Origin: Mugil cephalus
Taxonomy: Eukaryota; Chordata; Actinopteri; Mugiliformes; Mugilidae
Length of the DNA stretch: 64,000 nucleotides
Reading direction: 5' to 3'
NCBI RefSeq assembly: GCF_022458985.1
Contig: NC_061789.1
Location: 21,432,357 to 21,496,356, forward strand
Below, piece after piece: positions 33,760-47,090 of this stretch. Every line of letters starts with the position of its first letter. Position 1 is the stretch's first letter. The translations under genes were made by a program, and so were the position numbers. The notes under the pieces were generated by a model. The model worked only from the letters and a program-made list of their open reading frames with translations. It was not told where the DNA came from and made no database searches.

Positions 33760-36073
33760 ACGTCATGGAAATATGTCCTGTGCAAAAACAGAGCTGCTGT
33801 TCAAATGATTGACTTTTCAGATGAATACTGTATATACAATATTTCGCAAATTAAATCTATTTTTGCAGGACTTTTGAAACTTGAATGTTCTTATTAATGC
33901 AGTTAAACTATGCAATGTGCAGCGGGTAACTCTCCAGAGCTTATGGTGGAGAGATCATCTATGAATGCATGTTAAAGTTTTATGGATTCCTATCTCTGAC
34001 AGTCAGGGAGAATGAAATAGAACCAAGAAGCGTTTTCGGTGCTCCATAGTTGAGAAAAGAAAGTGATGAGCAAATACAGATCACAGTTAGTGTAGGTTAT
34101 TCCTCAATGGAGGGCGCTGAAAGAAGAGAGGGTACTGAGGAACTGAGGGACTGCAGGCTGAAGGCCTATGAGGGCTACACCACACAACGACAGCGTTTTT
34201 GTAATTACTCTCACTGCCAGATGGGGGGTACAGATATTTTGCAGCATTTAATAATCCTTTTGCCAATCTGCAGTGCACCACATTTTCTCCGTCAGAACAG
34301 TGAAGAAGAGGGTGCATAAGGACTGAATCTGAACACTCGAAAACTTCAATGAAACCCATAAACAACCCGAAAAGAAAAAAGCAGAGTAGAAGAAAAGAGA
34401 AGGCTCTCATGAATGAACAAATGAGACAAAGTCGAATAAGGGGAGAAGAAGGAGATTGCTGAGTTGGATAGATGCGTCTGCAGGGTTGGGATAGTGGCTG
34501 ATGAGGAGGGGGGAGGGAGGGCAGAGCAAAACAGCAGGGCATTGTGCCTGTACACCAGGCACTGGGAGACACACTCAAACACATTCACACACTGACACAG
34601 TCGTGCACACAAGCGCATGCCTCTGCCCACTGCCACACAGACTTGCGTTGGCATCTCGGAGGGCAGCTCCATCTCCAGTTCAGTCCTGAGTGAAGCTGAT
34701 CACCCCTCTCCGCTGCAGTACAAACCTCTAAGACAGAGCCCCTGCTTCGTGCCCTTCCTGTCAACACAACTAAAGGCATTCACAACTCCAGGCACCAACA
34801 ACTCACAAGCAGAGCCTCGGTGGACAAACTCTAACCTGTGGATTGTCTCTGAGGAGAGCAGCACTCTACATTTGAGGTAAATGTCCAGTACATTCTCAGA
34901 AATCTCAGAAATCTTTCATATCTGTTTCTATGTTCTGAACCTACTGGACACCGAATTTCCCATGGGATAAATAAAATATCTATCTACTCTCTAATTATAG
35001 TGAATGTGTGGGATTTGCTAATATTGGTGATTTTGGATCTAAACTAATTGTTCTACAACATGTTTAGTTGTGTCTCCATTCTATTGCACAGTGTAATGGA
35101 TGTTGAAGGCTAGCGACTCAGATATGATCAGTTGAACTTGTTCCACTGCAGTGTTCGCAATTATTCCTTGGAAACAGAAGTCTTACAAGTTTAATGGGCC
35201 TTTCAGGAAATTCCAATTGGTCAGAAGGAAAGTTAGGCATTGTTAATGACTATACACATTTTGTAACACTGGAGGATGATCATACTGGTCCCAAGGATTC
35301 ATATGATCTGTTATTTTCTAGAATTTTTTTTTTTTCTGTATAGAGGGATTTGATCTGTAAAACTGACACTTACACTTTATGTTTAGTGTAATGCATCCCC
35401 CTGATTGGTCTTATTCAGGGGTGTGTTTGATTCCTGGAACTGGTCTAACGTAGATACTGAGAGCTATCACAAATAGATGACATGGGCCCTCCTAGCCCAC
35501 TCTACAAGTGTTTCATGAAAAGCTGCTTGTGTTCAGAGGCTCCTCATGTTTTTCTGTGATAATCCACTCACCCAGCAAGGCGTAGCTCGACACCCACAGC
35601 CGTGTCAAAGAAAGCTATTATTTGGGGTTTTCACTGGAATCCACTAAACATGGGCCTTCCAGCCTGTTTCCAAACATTTATGATAAATATATGTTGCATT
35701 AGTCTTTTCATTCATGACTTATGTAATACTCATTGTTTCAAATAAGAAGATATGATGTTATAATGAGAATGAGACATACTTTGTGTCTAGTAGTGATGCT
35801 TCATTGTTTATTTGAGAAGTGAGAATATGATTGAAATCATTTATTTTATTTTATTTTTTTGCATTTTCTTACTTTCAGGATACTTTGTCCTTGTCTTGCC
35901 CAAGCCGACCTCATCAACCCATCAAGCACTGGTCGAAGATCTAGAAGTGGACCACAACATTTCTAGAATCAGAAACTTTCATATTTCTCTGTGGGACTAC
36001 ACGTTGGCTTTGTACAGCATAAACTGATATAAGAGCAAGATATATCCATCTGATTCAAGCAACACCTTTCACT
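33760..36073. other. Intergenic/upstream of claudin
   Basis: Contains the TRIM 3' UTR (ATTAAA near 33850), a LINE-type tail near 34940-34990, a short poly(T) near 35325, and candidate 5' leader pieces of the claudin: a donor at about 34877 (TTTGAG|GTAAAT) and an acceptor before 35880 (TTACTTTCAG|GATAC). No other coding gene is supported. Confidence 0.45.
34940..34990 (+). repeat. LINE 3' tail
   Basis: CACCGAATTTCCCATGGGAT followed by AAATAAAATATCTATCTACT is the typical end of a fish LINE of the L2/CR1/Rex1 group (gaatttcccc..gggataaataaa..tatctatct). Only the tail is left. Confidence 0.6.
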
Positions 36074-36721
36074 ATGGCGACCACAGGCATGCAGTTACTG
36101 GGCCTCATCCTATCAATTGTGGGCTGGGTGGGTGGGTTAGTAGTCTGTGCCATCCCCTTGTGGCGGGTCACTGCCTTCATTGGTAACAACATAGTGACGG
36201 CTCAAATCATATGGGAAGGCCTGTGGATGACTTGCATAGTGCAGAGCACAGGTCAGATTCAGTGTAAGGTGTATGATAGCTTGTTGGCTCTGCCTAGTGA
36301 CATGCAGGCTGCCCGAGGTCTCACTGTGTTTTCCATTTTGCTCTGTGGCCTAGCTCTGGCTCTGGGTGTCCTAGGAGTCAAATGCACTAAATGTATTGGT
36401 GTAAACAGCCTCAAGGCCCGTATTGCTCGCATTTCCGGCGCTCTTTTTGCCATCGCAGGGTTTCTTTACCTTGTGCCTGTATGCTGGACAGCCCATTCCA
36501 TCATCAGGGATTTCTATGATCCACACGTGGCGGCACCACACAAGCGTGAGCTTGGCCCTGCCCTGTACATCGGTTGGGGCGCAGCAGCCTTGCTCCTCAT
36601 CGGGGGATCGCTGCTCTATGCAGGGTCAAGTCCACCTGGCATCCCAGGCTCTCCAACCTTCAGCAGTGGAGAGAGTAGTCCTCGTAGAGCACCTGCTACA
36701 CAAGTCAAAGGTTATGTCTAA
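36074..36721 (+). CDS. Classical claudin (claudin-3/4/5-like)
   Basis: Four-pass tight-junction protein that sets paracellular ion permeability between epithelial or endothelial cells. One intronless coding exon of 215 aa, typical of the claudin-3/4/5/6/9 group. Seen in order: first membrane segment (LLGLILSIVGWVGGLVVCAI, residues ~8-27), extracellular loop 1 with the family signature WEGLWMTCIVQSTGQIQC (W-GLW-C-C), LLALPSDMQAARGL before segment 2, segment 3 (ISGALFAIAGFLYLVPVCW), the short loop 2 (IIRDFYDP, close to claudin-3/4), segment 4 (ALYIGWGAAALLLIGGSLL), and a C-terminal YV for PDZ proteins such as ZO-1. AATAAA at 36932-36937 is the polyadenylation signal. The start is the claudin-type MATTGMQLLGL. 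Fish have many lineage-specific claudins, so no number is assigned. Confidence 0.93.
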   Translation: MATTGMQLLGLILSIVGWVGGLVVCAIPLWRVTAFIGNNIVTAQIIWEGLWMTCIVQSTGQIQCKVYDSLLALPSDMQAARGLTVFSILLCGLALALGVLGVKCTKCIGVNSLKARIARISGALFAIAGFLYLVPVCWTAHSIIRDFYDPHVAAPHKRELGPALYIGWGAAALLLIGGSLLYAGSSPPGIPGSPTFSSGESSPRRAPATQVKGYV

Positions 36722-37409
36722 GTTCTAAACACCTTCAAATTCTGCAAATCCACTCCAAATGATGACAAACCTCTGTTTTCTCCTTTTGAATTTGCTCCTT
36801 GTAATTATTTTATATTTAATGTTACTCTGATTTGCTTTTTTCTATGAAAAGCTTCAGGAGGCTGTTTAGGGAAAATTGAATTCCTTTGATTATTCACCCT
36901 TCAATAACCCCTGTTTCTGTCAGAAAAGTACAATAAAAGTTGTATCCTCTGGGAATTGTTGTTTGTTCACATTTGTTTCCATTCACAAATAGAGTGCTTT
37001 AAATGATCTTTTAAATGTATATATTTTACGGGAAATAGACTATATAGTAGTCTTCAAAGAAAAAGAAAATGACTCTGAACTGTAAACACTACTGCTAAAT
37101 GGAGAGAAACAATAGAACAATGGGATGTGTGTTGTCCTGGTGCCATATTGGTGCGAAGTGTGCATGCATGTGTGTGGTCCTATCTTTCATCCCAGCTACT
37201 CTGTACCAAGGACAAACAAAAATACATTATGGTTCCTTTACACAACAAAAATCCAGACTTTTTCACAAAACATTACCTACCTTTTAGAATGGCAATAGAC
37301 AGGACATTACCGATAAGGCTAAAATTATCCTTAATCCCATCAAGTATCCTTCGTGGTCCAACTAATGATTCGATTATTAAGCAAGGCCCCGGTCTGGATT
37401 TTAATGTGG

Positions 37410-37660
37410 GATGTTCAATTCAATTCAATTCAGTTTTATTGATATAGCGCCAATAACAATACAAATCGTCTCAAGATGCTTTACAAAAACCAGCCTGCAA
37501 CCTCCAGAGCAAGCCTGAGGGTGACAGTGGCAAGAAAAAACTCCCTTTTAACAGAAAAAAAACCTTGAGCAGAACCCAGCTCATATGGAGGGAACCATCT
37601 GCCGAAGGCCAGCCGGGTAGAAACAGAGAGGATAGAGAGAAAAGAAGAACAGGAGAAACA
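37410..37660 (+). repeat. Common teleost interspersed repeat
   Basis: TTCAATTCAATTCAATTCAG, then TTTTATTGATATAGCGCCAA, GACAGTGGCAAGAAAAAACT, CCCTTTTAACAG and AGCAGAACCCAGCTC form a repeat seen thousands of times in percomorph genomes. Relatives occur here at 21338-21400 and, in opposite orientation, near 22620-22930. Its class is uncertain to me. Confidence 0.75.
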
Positions 37661-39039
37661 AGATAAACAAACTTCTGTCATAGATACATACATCAAGCTG
37701 AAGGAAACATGTATGATCTAGTAATAAAGCACATAGCTGATGATCTATGAGACTGTTTGTGAGTATAACAGGAAATTCAAGCAACATTTTTATTCATAAG
37801 ACACTAATTTCATTTTGATGCTGTTTTCCTCAAATTTGAATGAAATGATCTTCCAGTGAAAACTTGTGAATTATTTAATTTTCCTTAGAATTTAGTTACT
37901 GCACATGCCTGTTTCAGAATGATTCTTTACTTACTTAAACTAGATTAACTACACAGTAAATGTATATGGCATTTCTTGCGAGCTGTAAAAGTGATCACAT
38001 TTACCACATCAGCAGTTTTCTCCTTTTTATTTGTAACAGCAGAGGACAGAACAAGAACACAATGCCACTTTATAGCGCATTACAACACCACAGTGACAAT
38101 GACCACCAGTGTTCCAAGTGCCAGGTAGTGACTCATACATGATCTAAGTGGGCCTATTGGTAGAGTACTGCTGTAAATACTGTAAGCCTGTGCTAGTCCA
38201 CTGGGCACTTGTAATGGAGAAAACATGGAGTGAGACAAGTGCACTGTTTAGATTGTAGGCAATCAGTGCAATATCTTAAATGGATTTAAGGTATACACTA
38301 ATAAAGATCATACAGTTTCATTAGCCCACGTAGACACATACAAGTGATTTATCAATAATATTATTCAGGAGGCAAAAGCAGGAATATAACTACATGAGAA
38401 GTTTTCACATGTTCTCTTCAGTTTGACCATCGCCATTCAAGGCTCACTCACAAAACATGTGCTTTTTTATACATGTCTCAATTCAGATCATGTATCAAGA
38501 GTCCTCTAAAGATTTGATACCATGATAATATACATATACCACTATTGTAAGATGCACATGTAAAGTGGTAAAGTGTGGCTCCCTTTCAGGGTGTGGAAAA
38601 TAAAGGGACTGACGTGGAAATTTGAAAAGAAAAAGAAAATGTGTTTTTATAAACTCATACTTACTTGTCTTTTACTTGAGTTTAACAAATAAAGTTTCAT
38701 CAAAATGTAAAAACACACTCTTGGAAGACTAATGCACTCTTATAAAATGTGTGTTGAGTAATATTATTATCCCCAAAATGTTCTTGTATAGTTCTCATTA
38801 TATTGCAGAACTGCACTTTACTGTTGAACGCATGGTTGTTAGTGGTTTACAGTATGTATAGAGATTTATTTACACATTATTCGTGTACAGTTTATTTGGA
38901 AAAAATAAAAATAAAAAAATAAATAGCTGCATCTGTAATCCTAACCCAACGTCCTGATCTACCACCATCAGGTCAGGGATAGGGTTTTTGTGCATCTTGA
39001 CGTTTGTATGAATACTTCTTCTTATTACCTTATTGAATT

Positions 39040-39260
39040 AAACTCAACAAGTCCAGTTTTTTTTTTTTTTTAAATGCTTTTTGGATACACTCATACTGTT
39101 ACTGGCAGCAGGCCTGCCATTGCACACAATCTGCTGCATTTGCCGAACCAGTCTTTGTGTATTTCTTCTCTTGCTCTTTTAATGTGTCGCTCTTTGCCCT
39201 CCTAATCGTCCCTTGGGAATAAATACATTTTTTTCTGATTCTTATCTGATTCTGATTTTT
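39040..39260 (+). repeat. Repeat cluster: CAACAAGTCCAGTT element and LINE tail
   Basis: AAACTCAACAAGTCCAGTTT plus AAATGCTTTTTGGATACAC matches 52300-52340. It is followed by CCTAATCGTCCCTTGGGAAT, AAATACATTTTTTTCTGATT and CTTATCTGATTCTGAT, a LINE-type 3' tail. Confidence 0.55.
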
Positions 39261-39565
39261 ATTTCTTTATATCGTAGCTGGCAAAGATCCAGCTAATAAA
39301 ACCACTTTATACACTGATGATGGTCTTTTGTGGCATCTCAAAATGCACTTGTCATTTCATTTATTCGTCGCTAGAGGGAGAAAGTCCCCTTGTGTCGTTG
39401 TTTGTGTGGTGGAAGTAGGAAGAGCCGCAGCTTCCTGGGCTGTACGGCTGTGTTGTTCCTTGAAGCTAACCGACAAGCTAACCAGGCTAATTTCAGTGAC
39501 GAAATACCAGGACCCGTCGACCTAACTAGACGCCACGACAGTCACTTTGAGGCTTTGAATCGAAT

Positions 39566-42500
39566 ATGGGGAAGGGTGGCGGTACCTTTGAGAGGCTTCT
39601 TGGTAAGTCCACTTCACATTCGTTATGTTAACAGCTGCGCTAAATGCCAGTCAAAGTGCGATGTTTTCCATCGTATTGTTTTGACCGGGGACACTGGGGC
39701 TGTGGCTCTCGGGCCAGATAGCTTCGTTTTAGCCGGCTAACAAATTCCCTGCTATTGTTCCGAGGCCGGGGTACTCTCATTAAATTAATCAAGCCTACAT
39801 ATTAGTTTTCCAATGTAATCTCATCAGGCGGTTTTACTGTATTTGGTATTTGGACTTGTCTTATCACGGTGCTTTTTGGAAACCTAAACCAGGTCGTTGA
39901 CTGCGTTCGGACGAGTTCATACCAGTTTCCTATACCTTAGTAAGCTACCAATACACTCCAGTAGTAAAGGTTGCCGTTGGCTTTTTTTGATGACTAATGA
40001 CATGTCAAAGAAAACCGGGCAGCCAAACACAGCGCTGTCCTTTGTGAAAGACTTGTGACTGTCAGTGTTGCCTAAAGTTGTTAGAACCACAACAGGTTGA
40101 TTAGCTCGCTGACAAACAGACACGATTAGCTAACGTTACAGATCATCGTTCTTTCCACGAAAGTGATGCATTTTGAATATTAATTTTGTTTTGGATGCAA
40201 AATGATAATTGTCTATTTAGAGATTTTTATTCCTCAATGTAAGATTACCATAATGGCCATGTTATCTTGCCGGAGGGTCCTGGGGCCAAATATGCAGCAG
40301 GCAGCCTGTTAAGACTTTTGTACAGCATTTGCTGTTTTTGCTGTTAATGTTTCTGTGAAAGACACATTACGCAGGTGGAATGCCAAATGAAGTTCCTCAA
40401 AGATACTGCCAAAGATGCAGTTAGTCAGATAACCAAGAAAAAATAAAAAATAAAAATCTGAAACGAGGGCAGCTGGGCTTATAAAGTTTCTTGAATAGTT
40501 TCTGTTTGTTGTTTTTTTAGGTCATACTATGACCTGGATGACCTAGAGAACTTTCACAGTCATACTAAGTCAGATAATCACAATCATCTTTATCAGCCAA
40601 GTATGTGTGCACATACAAGGAATTTGGCTCCAGTCACTTTGCTCACCTCTACAAAAACACAGAAATGAAATGAGAATTTCAGTGCCTCCAAACCAGTGTA
40701 ACAAATGTGATTGTGCATCATGAATTAGACCTTAGGAAATAAAAAAAAAAAAGAAAAATAATGGGCAAGAGAATACAGTATACATATTATGTAAAGTGCT
40801 CTGTAATAATTCACCAGACATTCAAAGTAGAAGTGTGGTGTCTGGGGCAGCTTTTTCCTGCTTTGGCAAAATAAAATGTCACACATTAACAAAATATGTA
40901 TATACTGGAAACTACAAAAGGCTTAATTTTTAGAGGCATCCTTTGAATATAATTAAAAAAGTTGTTAAAATTATATTTCATACTCCTGATGATATGGCAA
41001 GAGCATAATAAAACTTAATTATAGCTGATGACAAGGTATCGAAAGATTCCACAGGTCAGCATGATTTCTTCATCAAGAACTGAATGCACATGAAGATATA
41101 TATGAGACATTAATCAAGAAAACAAATGCTCACATTAAGAAAAAGACTCTATCTGAATCCATATTGAGTGTAATTTCTATTTTATTGGAACACATATGAA
41201 CATTATTTTCATAAAGCCTGTGACATTTGTAGGATTGTTAATGGGAAGAAAGAAATTAGTCATCTCTTGTGCCAAGTTGTCCTTATTGTGTGGCAGCTGA
41301 TTTACAGACAGACATGCTGAGCTTTGATCATTTGTCCTTATTGCAGATAGAGCCACCAGTCAGCTGCTCCTGGAGACTGACTGGGAATCCATTCTGCAAA
41401 TCTGTGATCTCATTCGCCAAGGAGACACACAGTGAGTGATATTTTTGTATTCCCCTCTGAAACTTGAAAACAAAGCTCTTTCTATTATTGATTCCCATTG
41501 TTTTGATAACTTGGATTTACCACCTTGATTTATGTTTTGGCAGAGCTAAATATGCTATTGGGGCCATTAAGAAGAAGCTGAATGACAAAAATCCACATGT
41601 GGCCCTGTACGCACTTGAGGTAAAATGTGCGCATAGTGGAAAATGCACAGTCTAAATTATAAAGTGTATATACAATACTAATATGGCCTCCATCTTCAGG
41701 TTTTGGAGTCCGTGGTAAAGAACTGCGGCCAGACGGTGCATGATGAGGTGGCGAGTAAGCAAACTATGGAGGAACTAAAGGATCTTCTCAAGGTGGTATT
41801 CATTTTTAACATTACACTCTTTCTCTGCTTTTCACTACACTATTATTCTGTGCCTGCTACCATATTGTTTTCAAATTGCTGCTAGTGAACTACATTGATA
41901 CTTTTGCATTTATATTTTAAGATCACATGTCTGTGATCCCACATAAATATCCAGTTTTTAATAATTTTGAACACACTAAAGCTGTAAATCTGCACATTGT
42001 ACTCATACTTCAAAAGCTCATACTAGCAAATGTTTGATTTCATTCACCAAAATAATGTGCATCTGTGCATTACAAGTCTAGTATCTTCCATCTTAGTAAT
42101 GACTAAGCAACCATTTGGTAATTTGAGTTAAGTGTTTTCACCCTTTCATTTTTTTATATTAAGTGGGCAGCACATGTTTTGTTTTGAAGCACTTCCCACT
42201 TTTTTGACTGTATAACTTGTCAGTGGCGTCTGCTTGCAGTACAGCATGAGCTTGCAATATTTTATTATATCCTGCTTGTGTCATGTGACACGGTCTCTGC
42301 AGCCCATGCTGGTTTCAACTTCCTGGTGATGTCATAGCCTTGTGACAGTGGGGAGTTTTGTTTTTTTATTTCATTTTTTCAGACTAAAGCAAGGGATTTC
42401 CCACTGTACTACATGTTACCAGAAACAGTGTTGTTTGATTCCGTTTTGCATTTGAATGTTATGCAACAACAGAGATCTAGAAGTGTAAACAGATTTTTTC

Positions 42501-45500
42501 ATGGAGTGTTTCTTTTATCACCAGAAACAGACTGAACCAAATGTCAGAAACAAGATTCTGTATCTGATCCAGGCTTGGGCTCATGCCTTCCGCAACGAAC
42601 CCAAATACAAAGTGGTTCAAGACACTTATCAAATCATGAAAGTGGAAGGTACGTACACATTAGCTTTACTTTATTTGAAATGTTACTCTCTACTAAAAGG
42701 AAGACTATGTATCTCCACATATTATATCATCTTAGCTACAGTTACAGTCATGACAGACACATCAAAATTTGTGTGGTTAAGTAGATTTGTTTAAACAATG
42801 GGTACAGTTGAAACCTCTTGACAAAAATGGATTCTGAGAATTTTTTTCATTTTTTGTTTTCTCAACAGGTCACGTGTTCCCTGAGTTTAAGGAGAGCGAT
42901 GCCATGTTTGCAGCTGAGAGAGTAAGATATTTCATTTTTCTTGTTTATTCTTATTCTGTTATTTCTTTTGTATTGTAAATGTGCACCATCAAATTAGTGG
43001 GTCACGGCACTAAACTGTATGAAGAGAGGCTAGTCTTAAGTTTTACTACAATGTTTTTGCTTTATCACTGTTTCTGTTTTAACATGTGACGTCTGCTTTA
43101 TCCAGGCCCCAGACTGGGTCGATGCTGAGGAGTGCCACCGGTGCAGAGTCCAGTTTGGAGTAATGACAAGAAAGGTAGGTGGAGCCTTCTTATAACTAGG
43201 TCACTTGGAGATTGTATTGTTTCCTCCTTACAGGTGCAGTCTTGTGTATATGGGTGTTATATGCTGAAAGCACTTTTGTGGAAATTATTTTTCATTTGTG
43301 TCCTGCGATTTCTAGCACCATTGTCGAGCTTGTGGCCAGATTTTCTGCGGCAAGTGTTCGTCCAAGTACTCCACCATTCCGAAGTTTGGCATTGAGAAGG
43401 AAGTGCGTGTCTGCGAGCCCTGCTTTGAGCTCCTTAACAAGTGAGTCCCCAGACATGATGATGAAATTAGTGAGAAAATCTCTGAATGTCTTCTGCATTG
43501 TAGAAATATACTTCAAGCACTAAGCTGATCACTGGGTGAATTAAGTGTATTGCTAAATTGTGTTTGCAACTCTATAAAATAGTCTTGTGTAGACAAGTGA
43601 AACAAGGCCTGGCAAAAAAAAAATCTTTATCTTGACATGAATAATCAGCAGTTTTTTTTGCTCTAATGTGGTTATTCAAAATGTAAATCCAGTGTTTGTA
43701 ACATTTGTTTCGTAGAATACATAATTAGCCATGAAAATAGTTGCTTATTCATATGCCAAGGCCTATGTGATACCAAATAGCAATGCCACAAGTTTCATGC
43801 CTTTTGTGACTGTAAATTACTGTAACAATTCAAATGTGAACACTGATAACTCAGTGGTCATGATTCTGACTGACCTTGGACCTTTACAGAAGTAATTAAG
43901 ATGAATGGACTTGAAGTCATTTCTCTGGATGCCTTTTTGTAGTCCTGTGTTGTTGTTGTCACAAGCAGCATGCTCTCCTCTTATTTACAAGGTTGTTTGT
44001 CCTCCCTGATCCCTTTTCCTCAAAAGCCACCCCTCCCTCTCTCCTCCTCTCAGGAAAGCTGAAGGCAAAGCCCCTTCTGCAGGCCCTACTGAACTGCCTC
44101 CCGAGTACCTGACCAGCCCCCTGTCCCAACAGTCCCAGGTGATTATTTAGGAACAGTCAGCAGGGAAGTGCAGTATGACATTGACAAAGCAATGTTTTTG
44201 CAAATACATGTGGTTTGGAAGTGTTTTTTCGTCTATTTAGTGAAGACTTAAATCTTTGCTTCATTTCCCCTTGTTTTTGCTCCTTTTATCTTACCATTGA
44301 GAATTATCATTCTCATCAGATGCCCCCCAAGAGAGATGAGGCTGCCCTGCAGGAAGAGGAGGAGCTGCAGCTGGCCATTGCCCTTTCCCAAAGTGAGGCT
44401 GAGGAAAAGGAGCGCATGGTGGGTTGCACAGCTGAAATTTAAATTAGTATTATTCCATCTTGTTTTTAGAAAATAAAATGGCATATAACTCTAATATAAC
44501 TGTATATTTGCTTACAGAGACATAAGAACTCTTACACAATGTATCCCAAAACTGATCCCACCCCTGTGACTTCATCTGCACCCCCAGTCAGTACCCTCTA
44601 CACTTCCCCTGTGGTGAGGCAGTTTTCTGAACTATCAAACATTTTTCAAGTTATTCAGCAAGTTATTGGAATTTGTTTTGATATGCACAAACAAATTATA
44701 TTATATATAATGACCAGTTTTGAAACACATACTTGTTGCAGAACTCCTCTGCTCCATCAGCTGAAGATGTAGACCCTGAGGTAAATTATGTTTTTAAATG
44801 TCAGCATTACTAGGTTAACGGAAATGGTACCTTATGCTTTTAACACTAATATGACTACACATAATTCCAGCTGGCCCGTTACCTGAACCGAACGTACTGG
44901 GAGAAAAAGCAGGAAGAGGCTCGCAAGAGTCCCACCCCGTCAGCCCCCGCCCCTGTGCCATTGGCAGAGCCACTGCCACCAATCAGTCAGCCTGTAGAAA
45001 CTCATGTCCCTGTCCAGCCCATCAGCATAGTGGAGGTATGTAGAGACTCAGGCAAATAAGAAACAGAATTTTTAATGTCCGAACTGAAGTGGGTAAAATA
45101 AACATGTCTCGCTACACTTTGCTTCCTTGTCATCCCCACTTTCAGCCACAGTATCAGAATGGAGAGTCAGAGGAAAACCATGAGCAGTTTCTGAAGGCTT
45201 TGCAGAATGCTGTCACCACCTTCCTTAACCGCATGAAGAGCAACCACATGCGCGGCCGCAGCATCACCAACGACAGTGCCGTCCTCTCCCTCTTCCAGTC
45301 CATAAACAATATGCATCCACAGCTGTTGGACATCCTCAACCAGCTAGATGAGAAGCGATGTGAGTGTGCTATGCTTAAATGTGTGACTTCCAGTGCATTT
45401 CTGATTTCTTGTGTTCAACATCTGAACCGTTTTTTTATGTCATCAGTGTACTATGAGGGGCTGCAGGACAAATTGGCTCAGGTGCGTGATGCTCGGGCTG

Positions 45501-47090
45501 CCCTCAATGCTCTTCGGGATGAACACAGAGAGAAGCTGCGGCGCGCTGCAGAGGAAGCAGAGAGACAGAGGCAGATTCAGCTGGCACAAAAACTGGAGAT
45601 CATGAGGCAGAAGAAACAGGTAATGAAATGAATCACTCCAATGAGAATTCAGACATTGTTATAATACTAATTACATACTCACCAGTGTTTGTTTGAACTG
45701 CAGGAGTACCTGGAGATGCAAAGACAACTGGCCATTCAGCGTCTCCAGGAGCAAGAGAAAGAGAGGCAGATGCGTTTAGAGCAGCAGAAGCACACAATCC
45801 AGATGAGAGCCCAAATGCCTGCTTTCTCTCTGCCCTATGCCCAGGTATACACTGCACAGTCCATCAACCATCAGGATAAACTAATCCCAAGCATGTTCTT
45901 ATCACTGAATTCACTTGACATGATGAAACTCAAATGTTTCACATCTCCCTAGAAGCACAAATCTAGGATTAGGTAGTACTAACAAAGCTGAATTTAATTA
46001 AATGTTTTGGGTGAGTTTTTAATGATTTCTTTCTATGCTGTGCAGATGCAGTCTTTGCCCCCCAACGTTGCGGGAGGGGTATATCAGCCTGGTGCTCCTC
46101 CCAGCTATCCGGGCACCTTCAGCCCTGCTGGTTCTGTGGAGGGCTCACCAATGCACAACATCTACATGAACCAACCTGGGCAGACTGCACCACCACAGTA
46201 CCAGGCAATGCCCAGTGCTGCCACAGGTGAGGAGGCCAACAGGATAAAGGAAGAACTGGAATTGCTAGGGGTGGGGGGATTGATTATTGACTCCGAGCTC
46301 AAAGTATTCCAGCACCATGTTGTTTGATAGAATCCTTAAAATATTTTGATCTACATGTGCTCTTATTTATTTTTTGACTCTCTTTTGCCAGATCCCAATA
46401 TGGTTAATGCATACATGTACCAGGCTGCAGGCACCAATGGGCAGCCTGCTCCTCCTTGCCAGGCTCCACCAACTACTAGTCCACCTTACTCCAACTATCA
46501 GCCCACAGCCACACAGACCTACCAGGTGCAAATGACTTCCTCTTAAATTCTGTGATCTCCACATAAACCAAAATATTTGAATATGAGTCCTCACTAACTC
46601 TTGTGAATGTTGTGTGTAGAATGTGGTCTCCCAGGCACAGAGTATGCCCCCAATGACACAGGCAGCTCCCACCAACGGTATGGCTTACATGAGTTACCAG
46701 CCATACAACATGCAGAACATGATTTCTGCACTGCCAGGACAGGACCCCAATATGCCCCCCCAACAGGCCTACATGCCAGGACAGCAGCCCATGTACCAGC
46801 AGGTCAGTTGTGAATTATTTAGCAGGTGGTAGCTGACAGAAAACCTTCCGTCATACTGTGCTAAATTAGACACATCGATGTTCCCTTTACTTGAATCATG
46901 GGTGTCTTTATTGTAACCTCTCCAATCTATTTCAATCTGAATCTCCTCTTATGTTATCACTTGTGCATTCCCTTCCTGCTAGGTGGCTCCCCCTGGTGGA
47001 CCGCAGCAACAGCAGCAGCAGCAGCAACAGCAGCAAGCACCTCAGTGTGTGCCTGGCAGCACAGAGGCACAGCTCATCTCCTTCGACTGA
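39566..47090 (+). CDS. hgs: Hepatocyte growth factor-regulated tyrosine kinase substrate (Hrs, ESCRT-0)
   Basis: ESCRT-0 subunit that gathers ubiquitinated cargo on early endosomes for lysosomal sorting. Twenty coding exons: 39566-39602, 41347-41431, 41544-41619, 41700-41792, 42525-42648, 42869-42921, 43106-43174, 43316-43440, 44054-44138, 44320-44418, 44518-44613, 44742-44780, 44871-45035, 45146-45359, 45447-45619, 45704-45844, 46046-46226, 46392-46525, 46620-46802, 46983-47090. All phases close to 759 aa (human 777). Order: MGKGGGTFERLL start, VHS domain, FYVE zinc finger for PI3P (WVDAEECHRC, RKHHCRACG, VCEPC), UIM (EEEELQLAIALSQSEAEEKE), a proline-rich stretch, a coiled coil (REKLRRAAEEAERQRQIQLA), then a P/Q-rich tail with a 10-Gln run and the clathrin-box end LISFD. 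AATAAA at 48285-48290 would give a 1.2 kb 3' UTR. Confidence 0.97.
39603..41346 (+). other. hgs intron 1
   Basis: The largest hgs intron (1.7 kb). It contains a repeat piece at 40510-40690 and otherwise AT-rich sequence without recognised features. Confidence 0.7.
40510..40690 (+). repeat. Repeat fragments in hgs intron 1
   Basis: CATACTATGACCTGGATGAC, continuing CTAGAGAAC, matches a phrase at 52340-52370. The adjoining CATCTTTATCAGCCAAGTAT, then GTGTGCACATACAAGGAATT and TGGCTCCAGTCACTTT, is another phrase common in fish repeats. Confidence 0.5.
47004..47036 (+). repeat. CAG/CAA tract coding polyglutamine in hgs
   Basis: Exon 20 of hgs holds an in-frame run of CAG and CAA codons encoding ten glutamines just before APQCVPGSTEAQ. 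The human protein is Gln/Pro-rich here but has no such pure run, so the length probably varies between fish. Confidence 0.85.

Larger units (their letters stand above)
36722..39565. other. Intergenic region between claudin and hgs
   Basis: Holds the claudin 3' UTR, a fish interspersed repeat at 37410-37660 and degraded LINE tail material at 39040-39260. The last ~200 bases are richer in GC and should be the hgs promoter, which has no TATA box that I can see. Confidence 0.55.

Noticed and set aside
34050-34880. Several open frames on both strands upstream of the claudin
   Set aside because: No domain, several mutually exclusive frames and simple composition; at most part of this is a claudin 5' leader exon.
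35812-36027. 71-codon frame with a hydrophobic start just before the claudin
   Set aside because: The start lies upstream of a probable splice acceptor (before 35880) and the frame has no similarity; more likely 5' UTR and intron.
38145-38215. tRNA-like phrase (GGTAGAGTACTGCTGTAAATAC)
   Set aside because: No convincing B box or cloverleaf; left unannotated.
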